Shown here in pieces: positions 1-8,651 of a stretch of DNA of 64,000 nucleotides. Made by a program: the position numbers and the translations under genes. The notes under the pieces were generated by a model that worked only from the letters and a program-made list of their open reading frames with translations, did not search any database and was not told where the DNA came from. The stretch's first letter is position 1; each line of letters begins with the position of its first letter. This DNA is from Enterobacter cloacae subsp. cloacae ATCC 13047 (GTDB lineage: Bacteria > Pseudomonadota > Gammaproteobacteria > Enterobacterales > Enterobacteriaceae): assembly GCF_000025565.1 (NCBI RefSeq), contig NC_014121.1:1674001-1738000 (forward strand), read 5' to 3'.

Positions 1-102
1 TTCATCCTGCAGCAACTGTAAGCGTGCGAGGTGAGCAGGGCGTACAGACTGGCGTTTTTCCAGGGAATCAGCGACATCTTCAGAGTAAATCACGTAAAAC
101 AC
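1..102 (-). CDS. yciI: YciI family protein, N-terminal part (gene runs off the window)
   Basis: Only the first 34 codons lie in the window, read leftward from a GTG start at 102. The visible protein ([16 protein letters not shown], then [14 protein letters not shown]) matches the start of YciI, a small dimeric ferredoxin-like-fold protein of unclear function encoded next to tonB in enterobacteria. It is transcribed away from tonB, and the two share the region 103-322. The call rests on sequence resemblance and on gene order. Confidence 0.88.
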   Translation of the reverse strand, partial: MFYVIYSEDVADSLEKRQSVRPAHLARLQLLQDE

Positions 103-252
103 GGTGAAGCTCCTTAACCATTAAAAGTGTCAGTTACGTTATGTGAAAGGACAACTGACTGCAATGTAAAATAAAAACAATGTTAATACCCTGATCTGAA
201 TGCCTCTTTTTTGGCCTCTCCCGCGCCTAAATTGCGCCAGAACAAAGTGTCT

Positions 253-281
253 TATTGAATATGATTGCTATTTGCATTTAA
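253..281 (+). promoter_or_regulatory. tonB promoter region with Fur-type site
   Basis: The stretch GAATATGATTGCTATTTGCA and the following TTTAAAATC are nearly the same as the E. coli tonB promoter, where Fur binds an AT-rich imperfect repeat overlapping the promoter. It lies about 40 bp upstream of the tonB start. Iron repression of tonB is established in E. coli; here it is inferred from the conserved sequence. Confidence 0.7.
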
Positions 282-322
282 AATCAGGATTCGGTTTTTT
301 AACGTTGATGATTATGACTTCG

Positions 323-1048
323 ATGACCCTTGATTTACCTCGCCGCTTTCCCTGGCCGACGCTGCTTTCTGTCGTGATTCACGGTGCTGTCGTGGCGGGT
401 TTGCTCTATACCTCGGTTCATCAGGTTATTGAAATGCCAGCGCCTTCGCAGCCCATTTCAGTGACGATGGTCTCGCCTGCGGATCTTGAGCCGCCGCAGG
501 TTGCACCACCGCCGCAGCCGGTTGCTGAGCCGGAGCCAGAACCAGAACCTGAGCCGGTTCCCGAGCCACCAAAGGAAGCGCCGGTGGTGATCCATAAGCC
601 AGAACCCAAACCGAAGCCTAAGCCGAAACCAAAACCGGTGAAAAAGGTGGAGGAGCGCCCTAAACGGGAAGAACGCCCGGTTGAACCACGCGCTACGCAG
701 AGGGTCGAAAACACAGCGCCTTCGCGTCCGTTGATGAACAACACGCCCGCGACCGCAAAACCGACGCCAACCGCGCCCGCTGGCCCGCGCGCCGTGAGCC
801 GCAACCAGCCGCAATATCCTCCTCGTGCTCAGGCGTTGCGCATTGAAGGTCGTGTGCGGGTCAAATTTGACGTTACCCCGGACGGGCGTGTCGATAACGT
901 GGAAATCTTGTCTGCTCAGCCTTCAAATATGTTTGAGCGTGAAGTGAAATCGGCGATGCGCAGATGGCGTTATGAGCCAGGCAAACCAGGCAGTGGGTTG
1001 ATCGTTAATATTGTTTTCCGCCTGAACGGCGGGGCGCAGATGGAATAA
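323..1048 (+). CDS. tonB: TonB energy transducer
   Basis: TonB couples the inner-membrane proton gradient (through ExbB-ExbD) to outer-membrane receptors for siderophores and vitamin B12. The 241-residue protein has a short cytoplasmic N-terminus (MTLDLPRRFPWPT), one signal-anchor helix at about residues 12-32, a Glu-Pro and then Lys-Pro rich periplasmic spacer at about 65-115, and the C-terminal TonB domain with SRNQPQYP and RRWRYEPGKPGSG. The ATG at 323 gives the same start as E. coli; in-frame ATGs at 308 and 314 are possible. A bidirectional terminator separates it from convergent yciA. Identity is close to certain. Confidence 0.97.
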   Translation: MTLDLPRRFPWPTLLSVVIHGAVVAGLLYTSVHQVIEMPAPSQPISVTMVSPADLEPPQVAPPPQPVAEPEPEPEPEPVPEPPKEAPVVIHKPEPKPKPKPKPKPVKKVEERPKREERPVEPRATQRVENTAPSRPLMNNTPATAKPTPTAPAGPRAVSRNQPQYPPRAQALRIEGRVRVKFDVTPDGRVDNVEILSAQPSNMFEREVKSAMRRWRYEPGKPGSGLIVNIVFRLNGGAQME

Positions 1049-1052
1049 GAAA

Positions 1053-1075
1053 AGCCTCCGCAAGGAGGCTTTTTT
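1053..1075. terminator. Bidirectional terminator between tonB and yciA
   Basis: AGCCTCCGCAAGGAGGCT forms a perfect 7-bp stem with a T run on the right side and A residues on the left. It can therefore end both the rightward tonB and the leftward yciA transcripts. Confidence 0.85.
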
Positions 1076-1086
1076 ATGCCTGACGA

Positions 1087-1482
1087 TCAGGCCTGAGGCA
1101 GCTGGCGGGGTTTGCCCTCGCTATCGACTGCCACATAAATAAACAGCGCTTCTGTTGCTTTATAACGCTGTCCAATCGGTTCAGATGAGACCTTTTTCAC
1201 CCAGACTTCAATGTTAATGGAAATGGAAGTATTACCGCGCTTGACGCAGCGTGCATAGCAGCAGACCACATCACCCACCGCGACCGGGCGCAGGAAGGTC
1301 ATCCCATCCACCCGGACTGTCACAACGCGACCATGCGCGATCTCTTTTGCCAGAATTGCGCCGCCCATATCCATTTGCGACATCAGCCAGCCGCCAAAAA
1401 TATCGCCATTGGCATTCGTGTCCGCAGGCATTGCCAGTGTGCGTAAAACCAGTTCGCCCTGAGGGGCGTCATTTGTTGTCAT
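1087..1482 (-). CDS. yciA: Acyl-CoA thioesterase YciA
   Basis: This 131-residue hotdog-fold thioesterase hydrolyses a broad range of acyl-CoAs in the cytoplasm. The signature ADTNANGDIFGGWLMSQMD near the N-terminus contains the catalytic Asp region of the YciA/acyl-CoA hydrolase family, and the rest follows E. coli YciA closely. The start at 1482 (MTTNDAPQGEL) is preferred over upstream in-frame starts because it matches the family length. It lies downstream of yciC and yciB in the same direction. Confidence 0.95.
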   Translation of the reverse strand: MTTNDAPQGELVLRTLAMPADTNANGDIFGGWLMSQMDMGGAILAKEIAHGRVVTVRVDGMTFLRPVAVGDVVCCYARCVKRGNTSISINIEVWVKKVSSEPIGQRYKATEALFIYVAVDSEGKPRQLPQA

Positions 1483-1587
1483 TGTTTTAAACTCGTAACT
1501 GAAGACTTCAGGCGGGATGCTACTATGATTTTTGGCAGGAGAGAATAGACCAGAACGCCTGTTGTGCACGTTCTGGTCGGGGATTCA

Positions 1588-2127
1588 TCAGTGTTTATCA
1601 TCCTGCGGCATGTGCCGGTAGATATAGACACCGCTTAACAGAGTGAAGATGAGCGTCAGCGCCGTCAGACCAAAGACCTTGAAGTTGACCCAGATATTCT
1701 GCGGCAGCCAGAAGGCGATGTAGATATTCGCCAGGCCGCAAAGAATAAAGAACAGCGCCCAGGCGATATTCAGACGGGACCATACTTCCTGTGGCAGCGT
1801 CAGCTCTTTACCCAGCATGCGCTGGATCAGTGGCTTTTTCATTACCCACTGGCTGATCAGCAATGCACCGGCAAACAGTGCGTAAATCACGGTGACTTTC
1901 CATTTAATGAATTCATCGTTGTGAAAGAACAGCGTCAGCCCACCGAACACGGCCACCAGTGCGAACGTAATCAGAGCCATTTTTTCGACTTTACGATAGC
2001 GAACCCAGCTGTAGATCAGCACTATAGCGGTAGCAACGATCAGCGCCATCGTGGCTGCATAAATGTCATACAGCTTATAAAACGCGAAAAACACGACCAG
2101 CGGTAAAAAATCAAGAAACTGCTTCAT
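1588..2127 (-). CDS. yciB: Inner membrane septation protein YciB (IspZ)
   Basis: The 179-residue protein has five or so hydrophobic segments, beginning with [11 protein letters not shown] and including [19 protein letters not shown] and [15 protein letters not shown]. Length and sequence match E. coli YciB, an inner-membrane protein linked to envelope integrity and septation. It sits between yciC and yciA in the same orientation, the conserved enterobacterial order. Confidence 0.96.
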   Translation of the reverse strand: MKQFLDFLPLVVFFAFYKLYDIYAATMALIVATAIVLIYSWVRYRKVEKMALITFALVAVFGGLTLFFHNDEFIKWKVTVIYALFAGALLISQWVMKKPLIQRMLGKELTLPQEVWSRLNIAWALFFILCGLANIYIAFWLPQNIWVNFKVFGLTALTLIFTLLSGVYIYRHMPQDDKH

Positions 2128-2183
2128 TCTGTGATTCCATCTTCTGTGTGGGGCCGGGTGCTGCGATGCACCCGGCCACAGGA

Positions 2184-2927
2184 TTACTGACGAATTAACA
2201 TATACAGGCGGAACAGATAAACCAGCAGTATCGCTGAAATCAGATTACTCAGCGTGTTGGCTACCACCGCACCGACGTTCGGCGTTAAGACTGCAAAGTT
2301 TGGGGCAAACAGCAGCAGGAGCGTTTTGGCCAGCAGCCAGCTAATTACGGCCGGTGCCACCAGGCGCATATTGGCCCATGCCAGTTTGATGCTGCTGCGC
2401 ATGGCGGTAAAGATCCCCATTTTGTCCTGCACCACCATCACCGGAGCGAACGCGAGGACGATAGCCAGCAGCACGCCTGGAACCACAACGAGCATGATCC
2501 CCATCTGCACCAGCAGGGTGGTTAAAAAGATGAGGATAAACAGCTTAGGCAATACCGGCGCGCTGGCACCGATCGCCCGTAAGGCGCTGACGCGGTGGCC
2601 TGCAGAAACCAGCTGGATCATCAGCAGAACGCCGCCCGCGAGAATGGCATTGCCGATCAGTCCTGAGAAAGTCGATGCCGCAGAGGCCCGCAGCAGGATT
2701 TGCTGCTGCTCTGGCGTCATGTTTTGCACCAGTTCAAACAACCCCACGCTACCTGCAAGATGGTCGCCCTGGCTCAGGCTGGCAATCTGTTCGTCACTCG
2801 GAGAGAACGCGTGACCCAGCACCACCGTAATAAAGGCGCATAACAACGCGATCAGTAAAAAGGTTACGAACTGATTGCGGAAAAAGTTTCCCGTGTCACG
2901 GTAGACAGACTTCGCCGTGATAGACAT
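2184..2927 (-). CDS. yciC: YciC family envelope membrane protein
   Basis: A 247-residue UPF0259 inner-membrane protein, starting [18 protein letters not shown]. It has about six membrane segments, and E. coli YciC acts with YciB in envelope homeostasis. The start at 2927 gives exactly the E. coli length and has a GGAGAG ribosome site just upstream; longer in-frame extensions would overlap the neighbouring gene and are rejected. Confidence 0.95.
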   Translation of the reverse strand: MSITAKSVYRDTGNFFRNQFVTFLLIALLCAFITVVLGHAFSPSDEQIASLSQGDHLAGSVGLFELVQNMTPEQQQILLRASAASTFSGLIGNAILAGGVLLMIQLVSAGHRVSALRAIGASAPVLPKLFILIFLTTLLVQMGIMLVVVPGVLLAIVLAFAPVMVVQDKMGIFTAMRSSIKLAWANMRLVAPAVISWLLAKTLLLLFAPNFAVLTPNVGAVVANTLSNLISAILLVYLFRLYMLIRQ

Positions 2928-2952
2928 GCACTCTCCTTGAGTATTGCAGGTG

Positions 2953-3357
2953 TTAATTAGCCGGCAATTGTACACCGGATAACGCGGTCGTGGCAGCATC
3001 AAGGCTTGTATGGAAAAGCATATCTTTGTAAAGCGGCGGTAATCCGAAGCGCGCGCGGGCGCGATTACAGGCTTCGTTGACCTGACCCTCTTCGCCAGAC
3101 ATCGTAAAGTCCCGACACGGGCTGGGGCGATCCTCATAGATGGAGCAGCGGGTCGACACGCCTGGCTCGCCTTGTAACGCCACACAGCGGGCCTGCTTTT
3201 GATTCGTACCGCTCATGCAGCGCAGAAAGGGGGATAACGGTTCAGTGAGATGAACCGGAACGGTACCGCCGCCATCGCTGGCTTCGGCCCAGTAGAAAGA
3301 GACTCGAAAATACGCACAACAGGCTCCGCACGTCATGCACGGGTTCATATCACTCAT
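2953..3357 (-). CDS. YkgJ family cysteine cluster protein
   Basis: This 134-residue protein begins [18 protein letters not shown]. The Cys-rich CxxCGxCC motif and later Cys residues ([22 protein letters not shown]) define the YkgJ/UPF0153 family, thought to bind a metal ion (zinc or iron) through clustered cysteines; its substrate is not known. It is the first gene of a leftward run toward yciC and yciB, and divergent from ompW. Confidence 0.88.
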   Translation of the reverse strand: MSDMNPCMTCGACCAYFRVSFYWAEASDGGGTVPVHLTEPLSPFLRCMSGTNQKQARCVALQGEPGVSTRCSIYEDRPSPCRDFTMSGEEGQVNEACNRARARFGLPPLYKDMLFHTSLDAATTALSGVQLPAN

Positions 3358-3559
3358 GGCACACCTGCAAAAAAGAACGCATCAAATCACATTGTGAGAG
3401 CGCTAAATTATCCAGCCGCCATTCGAAGAGCAAGAGGGGGGAAACAGAAAATTTTGTAACCGGGAAATGCCAAAAATTGACGTAAGAACAACTTTTGGCC
3501 TTACGGTGTGTCACCAAAAATTAACCCAGATCAATGAATGTTAAGTTACTGGTTTTAAT

Positions 3560-3578
3560 GTGATCTGTGACAGATCAC
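3560..3578. promoter_or_regulatory. 19-bp palindrome in the ompW promoter region
   Basis: GTGATCTGTGACAGATCAC is a perfect inverted repeat around a single central base. It lies about 60 bp upstream of the ompW start codon. It resembles a CRP or FNR half-site pair but its spacing fits neither consensus exactly, so the regulator is not assigned. E. coli ompW is known to respond to oxygen and carbon source. Confidence 0.5.
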
Positions 3579-3638
3579 TTATTACTCATTTGTGAGTATA
3601 TTCTCATCCGCAGCTAAAACCACAACGATGGAGCGGAT

Positions 3639-4271
3639 ATGAAAAAATTAGCGGTGGCAGCCCTTATCTTAAGCAGTCTCTCTGGCGGCGCGTATGCGCA
3701 TGAAGCAGGTGAATTCTTTATTCGTGCCGGTTCGGCAACGGTACGTCCAACTGAAGGTTCTGATAACGTGCTGGGAATGGGCGGCTTTAACGTCAGCAAC
3801 AACACCCAGTTAGGTTTAACATTCACGTATATGGCGACGGATAACATTGGCGTTGAGCTTCTGGCAGCAACGCCATTCCGTCATCGCGTTGGTTTAGGCC
3901 CAACCGGTGATATCGCCACGGTGCACCATCTGCCGCCAACGTTGATGGCGCAGTGGTACTTTGGTGACTCAAGCAGCAAACTGCGCCCCTATATCGGCGC
4001 GGGCGTGAACTACACCACCTTCTTCGATGAGAAATTCAACGATACCGGTAAAGAAGCCGGACTGACCGATCTCAGTCTGAAAGATTCATGGGGCGTGGCA
4101 GGACAGGTGGGGATGGACTATCTCATTAACCGCGACTGGTTAATTAACGCCTCGGTCTGGTATATGGATATCGATACCGATGTCCGCTTCAAGGCAGGCG
4201 GACAGCAACAAAGCATCAGTACCCGTCTGGATCCATGGGTATTTATGTTCTCTGCGGGTTATCGTTTCTGA
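3639..4271 (+). CDS. ompW: Outer membrane protein OmpW
   Basis: OmpW is an eight-stranded outer-membrane beta-barrel with a hydrophobic channel, used as a receptor by colicin S4. The 210-residue precursor has a signal peptide (MKKLAVAALILSSLSGGAYA), a conserved HEAGEFFIRAGSATVRPTEG start of the barrel, and ends in the C-terminal phenylalanine (SAGYRF) recognised by the BAM complex. A GGAGCGGAT ribosome site precedes the ATG. Length and sequence match E. coli OmpW (212 residues). Confidence 0.97.
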   Translation: MKKLAVAALILSSLSGGAYAHEAGEFFIRAGSATVRPTEGSDNVLGMGGFNVSNNTQLGLTFTYMATDNIGVELLAATPFRHRVGLGPTGDIATVHHLPPTLMAQWYFGDSSSKLRPYIGAGVNYTTFFDEKFNDTGKEAGLTDLSLKDSWGVAGQVGMDYLINRDWLINASVWYMDIDTDVRFKAGGQQQSISTRLDPWVFMFSAGYRF

Positions 4272-4324
4272 TTCTACTTTCCGGGACTGGCCAGAACATG
4301 GCCAGTCTTTCTACCGACTTACCT

Positions 4325-4729
4325 CTACGGTTGCCCCTCCATGTTCCAGCGGGCAGAACCCATATCCTGAAATACACGCTCGTCTGTGAAGTGCGGGAAG
4401 GTGGCCCGTGTTGCCGCGTCGGCTAAAGCCTGGCAATACGCTTTGTCTCCGCCTTTTATCTCCAGGTTCTGCAATAGCCCGTCGATGGTAAAGTCGAGAT
4501 GCATGTTGCATCGCTTACCATTCCAGGCGTGTGGATCGGCCAGCGCCGAGTCCAGCGCTTTCTTTATCGCGGCAGCCTGTTGACCATAGATATCCTTATC
4601 GGAGACTTTACCGGACTGCTTATAGGAGCACGAGTCGAGAGCGGTTTTCTTCTGACAACCTTCAGGCGCGAGAGGGGCACAGCCCGTTATTGCTGTGGCA
4701 AGGCATACCAGCATCACTACTTTTTTCAT
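4325..4729 (-). CDS. Lipoprotein with a TolA C-terminal-like domain
   Basis: The 134-residue protein has a lipoprotein signal ending in a lipobox (MKKVVMLVCLATAITGCAPL, Cys at about 17). The second half, from about residue 45 (IYGQQAAAIKKALDSALADPH, then GKRCNMHLDFTIDG, GGDKAYCQALADAATRA), follows domain III of TolA, including the cysteine pair. TolA domain III binds TolB, colicins and filamentous-phage pIII. Here the domain is fused to a lipid anchor and has no long helical stalk. A role in envelope integrity is inferred from the domain only. Confidence 0.8.
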   Translation of the reverse strand: MKKVVMLVCLATAITGCAPLAPEGCQKKTALDSCSYKQSGKVSDKDIYGQQAAAIKKALDSALADPHAWNGKRCNMHLDFTIDGLLQNLEIKGGDKAYCQALADAATRATFPHFTDERVFQDMGSARWNMEGQP

Positions 4730-4776
4730 TGTTAAGTCCGTTTATTGAAATAATTTTTTTGTAAAACGTTTTAAAT

Positions 4777-4798
4777 AAGCCCCGGTATATCGGGGCTT
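4777..4798 (-). terminator. Terminator downstream of uspF
   Basis: AAGCCCCGGTATATCGGGGCTT is a perfect 9-bp stem-loop 20 bp past the uspF stop, followed on the reverse strand by a T-rich tract. Confidence 0.75.
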
Positions 4799-4817
4799 AA
4801 GTTTCTCACCAGCCTCG

Positions 4818-5252
4818 CTAGCGTACAACCAGCACCGGGCATTTTGCATGGCGTACCACAACTGCCGCGTTTGAACCTAAAAGGTAGGTTGTGATATCCG
4901 GTCGATGCGACGCGATGATAATGAGGTCAGCGTTGATACTGTCAGCCAGCTTCAGGATCTGATCTTTAGGCGCACCTGAAATGGCGTGTGTCTCCACACG
5001 ATCGGCAGGTAAATTGAACTGCTTAACCATCTCTTTGAGCTTCGTAAGGGCTTCCTCCTGAATCTCCGCAAGCTTTGGCATTTCAACCGAATACGCCAGC
5101 CCAAGCGATGAATAGTAAGGGAAAGAAGGCACTACCGTCAGAAAATGGATTTTACCGTTACCGATTGCTGCGTTTGCCTGAACATAGGGAATCACCTGTT
5201 CGGTCAGACGACTTTCAGAGATATCGACAGGGACTAAAATTGAATTAAACAT
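4818..5252 (-). CDS. uspF: Universal stress protein UspF
   Basis: This 144-residue single-domain UspA-fold protein matches E. coli UspF, which is linked to adhesion and stress survival. Diagnostic parts are the N-terminal [10 protein letters not shown] strand-loop and the C-terminal nucleotide-binding stretch [20 protein letters not shown] followed by [13 protein letters not shown], which carries the G-2x-G-9x-S/T-like ATP loop. A strong AGGAGGTGAGGT ribosome site precedes the ATG. In E. coli uspF lies elsewhere, so its place beside yedFE and ompW is lineage-specific. Confidence 0.93.
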   Translation of the reverse strand: MFNSILVPVDISESRLTEQVIPYVQANAAIGNGKIHFLTVVPSFPYYSSLGLAYSVEMPKLAEIQEEALTKLKEMVKQFNLPADRVETHAISGAPKDQILKLADSINADLIIIASHRPDITTYLLGSNAAVVVRHAKCPVLVVR

Positions 5253-5384
5253 ACCTCACCTCCTGTTTGTTTTTTATCCACTTTAAGTGTAGTGCTACCA
5301 TTTTCAGTGGCGCTGTATTCGCCATCAAAATGGGAGGTGAGGCAGCTTTTTTGACGGGGGGGACGCCCCCCGTCACCTGGCGGT

Positions 5385-5618
5385 TTACTTCTGGATAAGA
5401 TAGCGAATGGTCGGGCCATCCTGCTGAATATCCAGTACGGTATAACCGTGGTTTTTGGCATCCAGAGGAATGTTGTTGATGGACTGCGGGCAGTCGCTCA
5501 CCACTTCCAGAATTTCCCCTTTTTGAAGCTGCGGGAGCGCTTCAAGCGTAGCGACAGCCGGGTAAGGACACGGTTCACCGACCATATCAAGGCGGTAGTC
5601 AGGCACAATCTCTTTCAT
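5385..5618 (-). CDS. yedF: TusA-like sulfurtransferase YedF
   Basis: A 77-residue TusA/SirA-fold protein with the family motif GEPCPYPAVATLEALP, whose Cys would carry a persulfide or selenosulfide. Its start overlaps the yedE stop by four bases (ATGA), which implies translational coupling. YedF with YedE is a conserved pair associated with selenium or sulfur metabolism; the exact acceptor is unknown. Just downstream (about 5351-5372) a GC-rich hairpin lacks a T run on the coding side, so it is not counted as a terminator. Confidence 0.93.
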   Translation of the reverse strand: MKEIVPDYRLDMVGEPCPYPAVATLEALPQLQKGEILEVVSDCPQSINNIPLDAKNHGYTVLDIQQDGPTIRYLIQK

Positions 5619-6826
5619 GCTGCATTCTCCTGGGGTTCAGGTTTAACCGTGGCACGGCGGAAGAAACGTTTCTCTTGCGCGACAACCAGTAAAAAAGCGA
5701 CCAGTAGCAGGGCGTAGGTCACCAGCAGCCCGCCGAGCGGGCCAAACGTGCTGAGCAGATTCACCTTGTCCCAGTTCGTGGCCAGCACCGGAGACAAATC
5801 GTCCCAGTACCAGGCCAGCAGGGTGGAGCCGATGACGTTCCCCAGACCTACCCACCAGTAATGCACCTGACCTTCAACCGCGCGGTACATCCAGCCGGTT
5901 TCACACCCACCAGCCAGTACAATTCCGAAGCCAAACAGCAGGCCGCCAATCACCGCGTTCGGACCAGCCCACATGATTTTCGGCTCAACACCCAGCTGCA
6001 CATAGCTGAAGATGCCAATGGCGCTTACCGCCATACCCGCAATAATCGCTTTGGCCATCATTGAACGGCCGGTGATCCACATATCGCGAAACGCCGAGGT
6101 GAAACAGATCTGCGCACGTTCTATCAGCAGGCCGAAACCGACACCGAACAACATGGCCAGACCCAGCTTAGGCTGGTTGAGCGCCGTACAGAGCGCCCAG
6201 GCGACCATGGCGAAAAAGACCAACATGCCGAGACGAAAACGACGACGCGCCTGAGAAGGCTTTTGCGTCAGCGGCGAGGCAGCGCTGACCTTCACCATTT
6301 TGACCGGAATGCGGAACAGCGGCAGGAGGGTAAACTTCGCGCCAAAGTAAGAGCCAATCGCCGTGGCGACAGCAAAAAACCAGGCGTGCAGCGAAAACTG
6401 TGGAATGCCGGTAAAGAAAGCGGCCAGGTTGCACCCCATCGCCAGACGGGCGCCGAACCCGGCAATCATGCCGCCGACAATCGCCTGCGTAACGCGTATC
6501 CGGCTTTTAGGCATTCGCAACTTAACGTTGTTAGCCCACAGCGCGGCGGCAAAACACCCCCCGAACATGCCGATAATCATCATACCGTCGATGCGGGTCA
6601 GCGGCGTGCCGTCCAGATGAATAAGCTTAAAGTAACCCCACTCCTCGGTATGTACGCCAGCGAGCTGCAGCAGTTGCCCACCCCAGCGGGTGAATTCGCC
6701 GGTCACGGCCCAGAAGGTGCCGGTAATGCCGAAATAGTAGGTGGAAAGGATCCCCGCCGCGATGACGGCCGGTACTGGTGACCAGAACTTAACCAGGTAA
6801 GTCTGTTTGAAGTATTGCCATGACAT
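5615..6826 (-). CDS. yedE: YedE selenium/thiosulfate transport membrane protein
   Basis: This 403-residue polytopic membrane protein matches YedE (FdhT), of the YeeE/YedE transporter family that moves thiosulfate or a selenium compound. Two repeated modules carry the family cysteines: GFGARLAMGCNLAAFFTG and IVLAGGCETGWMYRAVEG. The start at 6826 (MSWQYFKQTYLVKFW) matches the family; an upstream in-frame extension would run into prophage DNA. The likely prophage attachment core begins only 12 bp upstream of this ATG, so the original promoter is now about 56 kb away and expression may depend on prophage sequences. Confidence 0.93.
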   Translation of the reverse strand: MSWQYFKQTYLVKFWSPVPAVIAAGILSTYYFGITGTFWAVTGEFTRWGGQLLQLAGVHTEEWGYFKLIHLDGTPLTRIDGMMIIGMFGGCFAAALWANNVKLRMPKSRIRVTQAIVGGMIAGFGARLAMGCNLAAFFTGIPQFSLHAWFFAVATAIGSYFGAKFTLLPLFRIPVKMVKVSAASPLTQKPSQARRRFRLGMLVFFAMVAWALCTALNQPKLGLAMLFGVGFGLLIERAQICFTSAFRDMWITGRSMMAKAIIAGMAVSAIGIFSYVQLGVEPKIMWAGPNAVIGGLLFGFGIVLAGGCETGWMYRAVEGQVHYWWVGLGNVIGSTLLAWYWDDLSPVLATNWDKVNLLSTFGPLGGLLVTYALLLVAFLLVVAQEKRFFRRATVKPEPQENAA

Positions 6827-6837
6827 GAGTAAGCCTC

Positions 6838-6851
6838 TGAACTCAGAAGGT
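6838..6851. repeat. Candidate attL core
   Basis: TGAACTCAGAAGGT occurs here and at 63384-63397. It lies between the host gene yedE and the integrase gene, and next to integrase arm-type repeats on the prophage side, as expected for a left attachment site. The end assignment is an inference from these two facts. Confidence 0.55.
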
Positions 6852-6893
6852 GTAGGTTGTTTTAACGGACTGGAATATATAACTTTTTTCCTT

Positions 6894-6927
6894 TCTCCAA
6901 AACCTCTCCAAAACTTTTCTCCAAAAT
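6894..6927. repeat. Integrase arm-site-like direct repeats
   Basis: TCTCCAAAAC at 6894 and 6905 and the variant TCTCCAAAAT at 6918 form a cluster with 11- and 13-bp spacing between the att core and the end of int. A further exact copy lies at 63254-63263 near the other end. This layout matches P' and P arm sites of lambda-type integrases. No gene lies in 6852-6991. Confidence 0.5.
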
Positions 6928-6991
6928 ACCTACCTTTTTTATGACCTCCATCAGTAATCAATCCTCTCCCCAGGAGCACCGCAGCGAAAAA

Positions 6992-8110
6992 TTAAATTGC
7001 AAGTTTGGTCCATTCCTTCCCGCGATCATCGTTGTATCTGTCGGTGGTTGACTGCGTTTTATGCCCCAGCAAAATTTTCGTATCGATCCCCTGGGCGCGG
7101 TAAAGTCGTTCGGACAATGAGCGCTGTTCGTGAAACGTTGTTGGTGTTTTTCCTGCAGGCGGTACGATACCGGCTGCATCACGTGCCGCGGCAAACTCTT
7201 TAGAAACCAAAATCAGATTCACAGGTTTCGCCTTATTGTTCATTTTTCCGTGCAAGAGATAGGGACTGACAAACCTATCCCTACATTTCCGTATTACATC
7301 CTCCAGCGATAAGCCAATGGCTTCACAACGGAGGTTCAGCGGCAACGCAATACGGGCCCCCGTTTTGCTTTGCTCGATGTGCAGATAGCCGTCCTTAATG
7401 TCTGAAAATTTCATGTTCGCAATATCCTCCCGGCGCTGACCAGTGACTAAGGCAAGCAGCATCGCTTTATGCGAGTACCGATCCTCGGGTATTTGCGCCA
7501 GTATTTTTTTCCATTCGTCCAGAGAGAGGCGCGCACGTGTAACTTTCACCGAAGGTTTTTTTGTTGCTGCTGGTGGGTTCCATCCAGGAGGCACCTCTCC
7601 TGCATGTTGTGCTTCAGTGAAAATATCCACCCACACCACCCGATTACAGAGGGCGCTGCTGGCATGTCCTGCATCCAGATATTCATCCAATAACACGGCA
7701 AAATCCTTTACCTCCAAACTCTTCATTGGCCGGGAACCAAGCCGCCTGGAAAGCAACTCTGCCATGCGTTTTTTTTCTTTAAAGCGTTTCAGCGATAGCG
7801 ACCCGGCATCCAGGCTTTGTTTCTGAATCTTCAGATATCGTTCAATCCATGCTTTGAGGCTGATCCCGCGCTGTGCTGTTGCTTTTGGACTATCATCAAT
7901 TTGGCGCAAATAGTGCTCGGCTTCTGCTGCTGCAATTCTCTGATTTGCCGTTGTGGCTATTTTTTCCGCTTTCTCTCTATCTGTTCCCAGGCCATGGAAC
8001 TTACCCGTTAAAGGGTTTTTATACTGGTAGTATGTTTTTGCTGTGCGACGATCAAACCGGGCATACAGCCCGGAAATTGATACATTATTTTTTCGTGGCC
8101 TTGGTGACAT
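6992..8110 (-). CDS. int: Prophage tyrosine integrase
   Basis: A 372-residue lambda-type tyrosine recombinase that would integrate and excise the prophage. The N-terminus (KNNVSISGLYARFDRR) resembles the lambda Int arm-binding domain, followed by a core-binding domain. The catalytic domain shows Arg in LVTGQRREDIANM, the HxxR box HEQR, His in LLGHKTQST and the tyrosine nucleophile in TDRYND. It is the last gene of the leftward early operon, overlapping xis by 26 bp, and its 3' end faces the att site. Confidence 0.93.
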   Translation of the reverse strand: MSPRPRKNNVSISGLYARFDRRTAKTYYQYKNPLTGKFHGLGTDREKAEKIATTANQRIAAAEAEHYLRQIDDSPKATAQRGISLKAWIERYLKIQKQSLDAGSLSLKRFKEKKRMAELLSRRLGSRPMKSLEVKDFAVLLDEYLDAGHASSALCNRVVWVDIFTEAQHAGEVPPGWNPPAATKKPSVKVTRARLSLDEWKKILAQIPEDRYSHKAMLLALVTGQRREDIANMKFSDIKDGYLHIEQSKTGARIALPLNLRCEAIGLSLEDVIRKCRDRFVSPYLLHGKMNNKAKPVNLILVSKEFAAARDAAGIVPPAGKTPTTFHEQRSLSERLYRAQGIDTKILLGHKTQSTTDRYNDDRGKEWTKLAI

Positions 8111-8348
8111 CGCTCAGGATCTCCCGCAAAATTTCGTCATCGTCAGTGTGAATTTCTGGTTCGACTCCCGTCGCGCCTGGTCCGATATAAATTGCCTGTT
8201 CGTCTATACACCAACGATTTCCAATTTTAATCGGCCTCGGTTGTATGTATCCCAGTTTCCCGTGTTTCACCAGGCATGTGATTGTTATGGGGAAGTGCAA
8301 TCTGCGAGCTTTCCAGTCCCGCAGCGGTATCAGACTTTGTTCACTCAT
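8085..8348 (-). CDS. xis: Excisionase (Xis)
   Basis: The 87-residue basic protein (MSEQSLIPLRDWKARRLHF, then KIGNRWCIDE) is of the type encoded just upstream of int in lambdoid phages, where it binds att DNA and drives integrase toward excision. The start at 8348 is chosen for its AAGAG ribosome site; a GTG nine bases upstream is possible. Its end overlaps int, typical of xis-int pairs. Confidence 0.8.
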   Translation of the reverse strand: MSEQSLIPLRDWKARRLHFPITITCLVKHGKLGYIQPRPIKIGNRWCIDEQAIYIGPGATGVEPEIHTDDDEILREILSDVTKATKK

Positions 8349-8408
8349 AGCTATCACTCTTGATAGCCAGCTGCGATCATACGTGCTGCAGCTAGCGGAT
8401 ATTGAATC

Positions 8409-8651
8409 TCACGAATCAGCCAACCCTGGCAGGCGGCGAAGATGACGGGCTCTGGTCATGGCCGTCGCCACATAACTACGGCTCCGGTTGACGACTTCGA
8501 CTGTCACTTTCTGTTCGCCGACACGCACTGTGTAAATCGTCTGGGTATAGCGACGCCCATGTTCGCCATATTTTTCAAAATGGCATTTGAGCGCGGCGGC
8601 GCATGCTGGCCCGCCGATACTGTCTCCCTTGCTACGGTTAATCAGACGCAC
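8409..8651 (-). CDS. DUF4060 family phage protein
   Basis: An 80-residue basic protein that starts at a GTG (RLINRSKGDSIGGPACAAAL). It resembles the DUF4060 family found in leftward early operons of enterobacterial lambdoid phages; function unknown. The GTG at 8651 with GGAAGG upstream is preferred over a longer frame that would lie inside the RecE-like gene; the real overlap is 14 bp. Confidence 0.7.
   Translation of the reverse strand: MRLINRSKGDSIGGPACAAALKCHFEKYGEHGRRYTQTIYTVRVGEQKVTVEVVNRSRSYVATAMTRARHLRRLPGLADS

Noticed and set aside
421..814. Reverse-strand frames inside tonB
   Set aside because: They are shadows of the Pro/Glu/Lys-rich repeats and have Gly/Ser or Arg/Phe-rich low-complexity translations.
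5351..5372. GC-rich hairpin after yedF
   Set aside because: On the coding strand it is followed by A residues, not T residues, so it is not a convincing intrinsic terminator.
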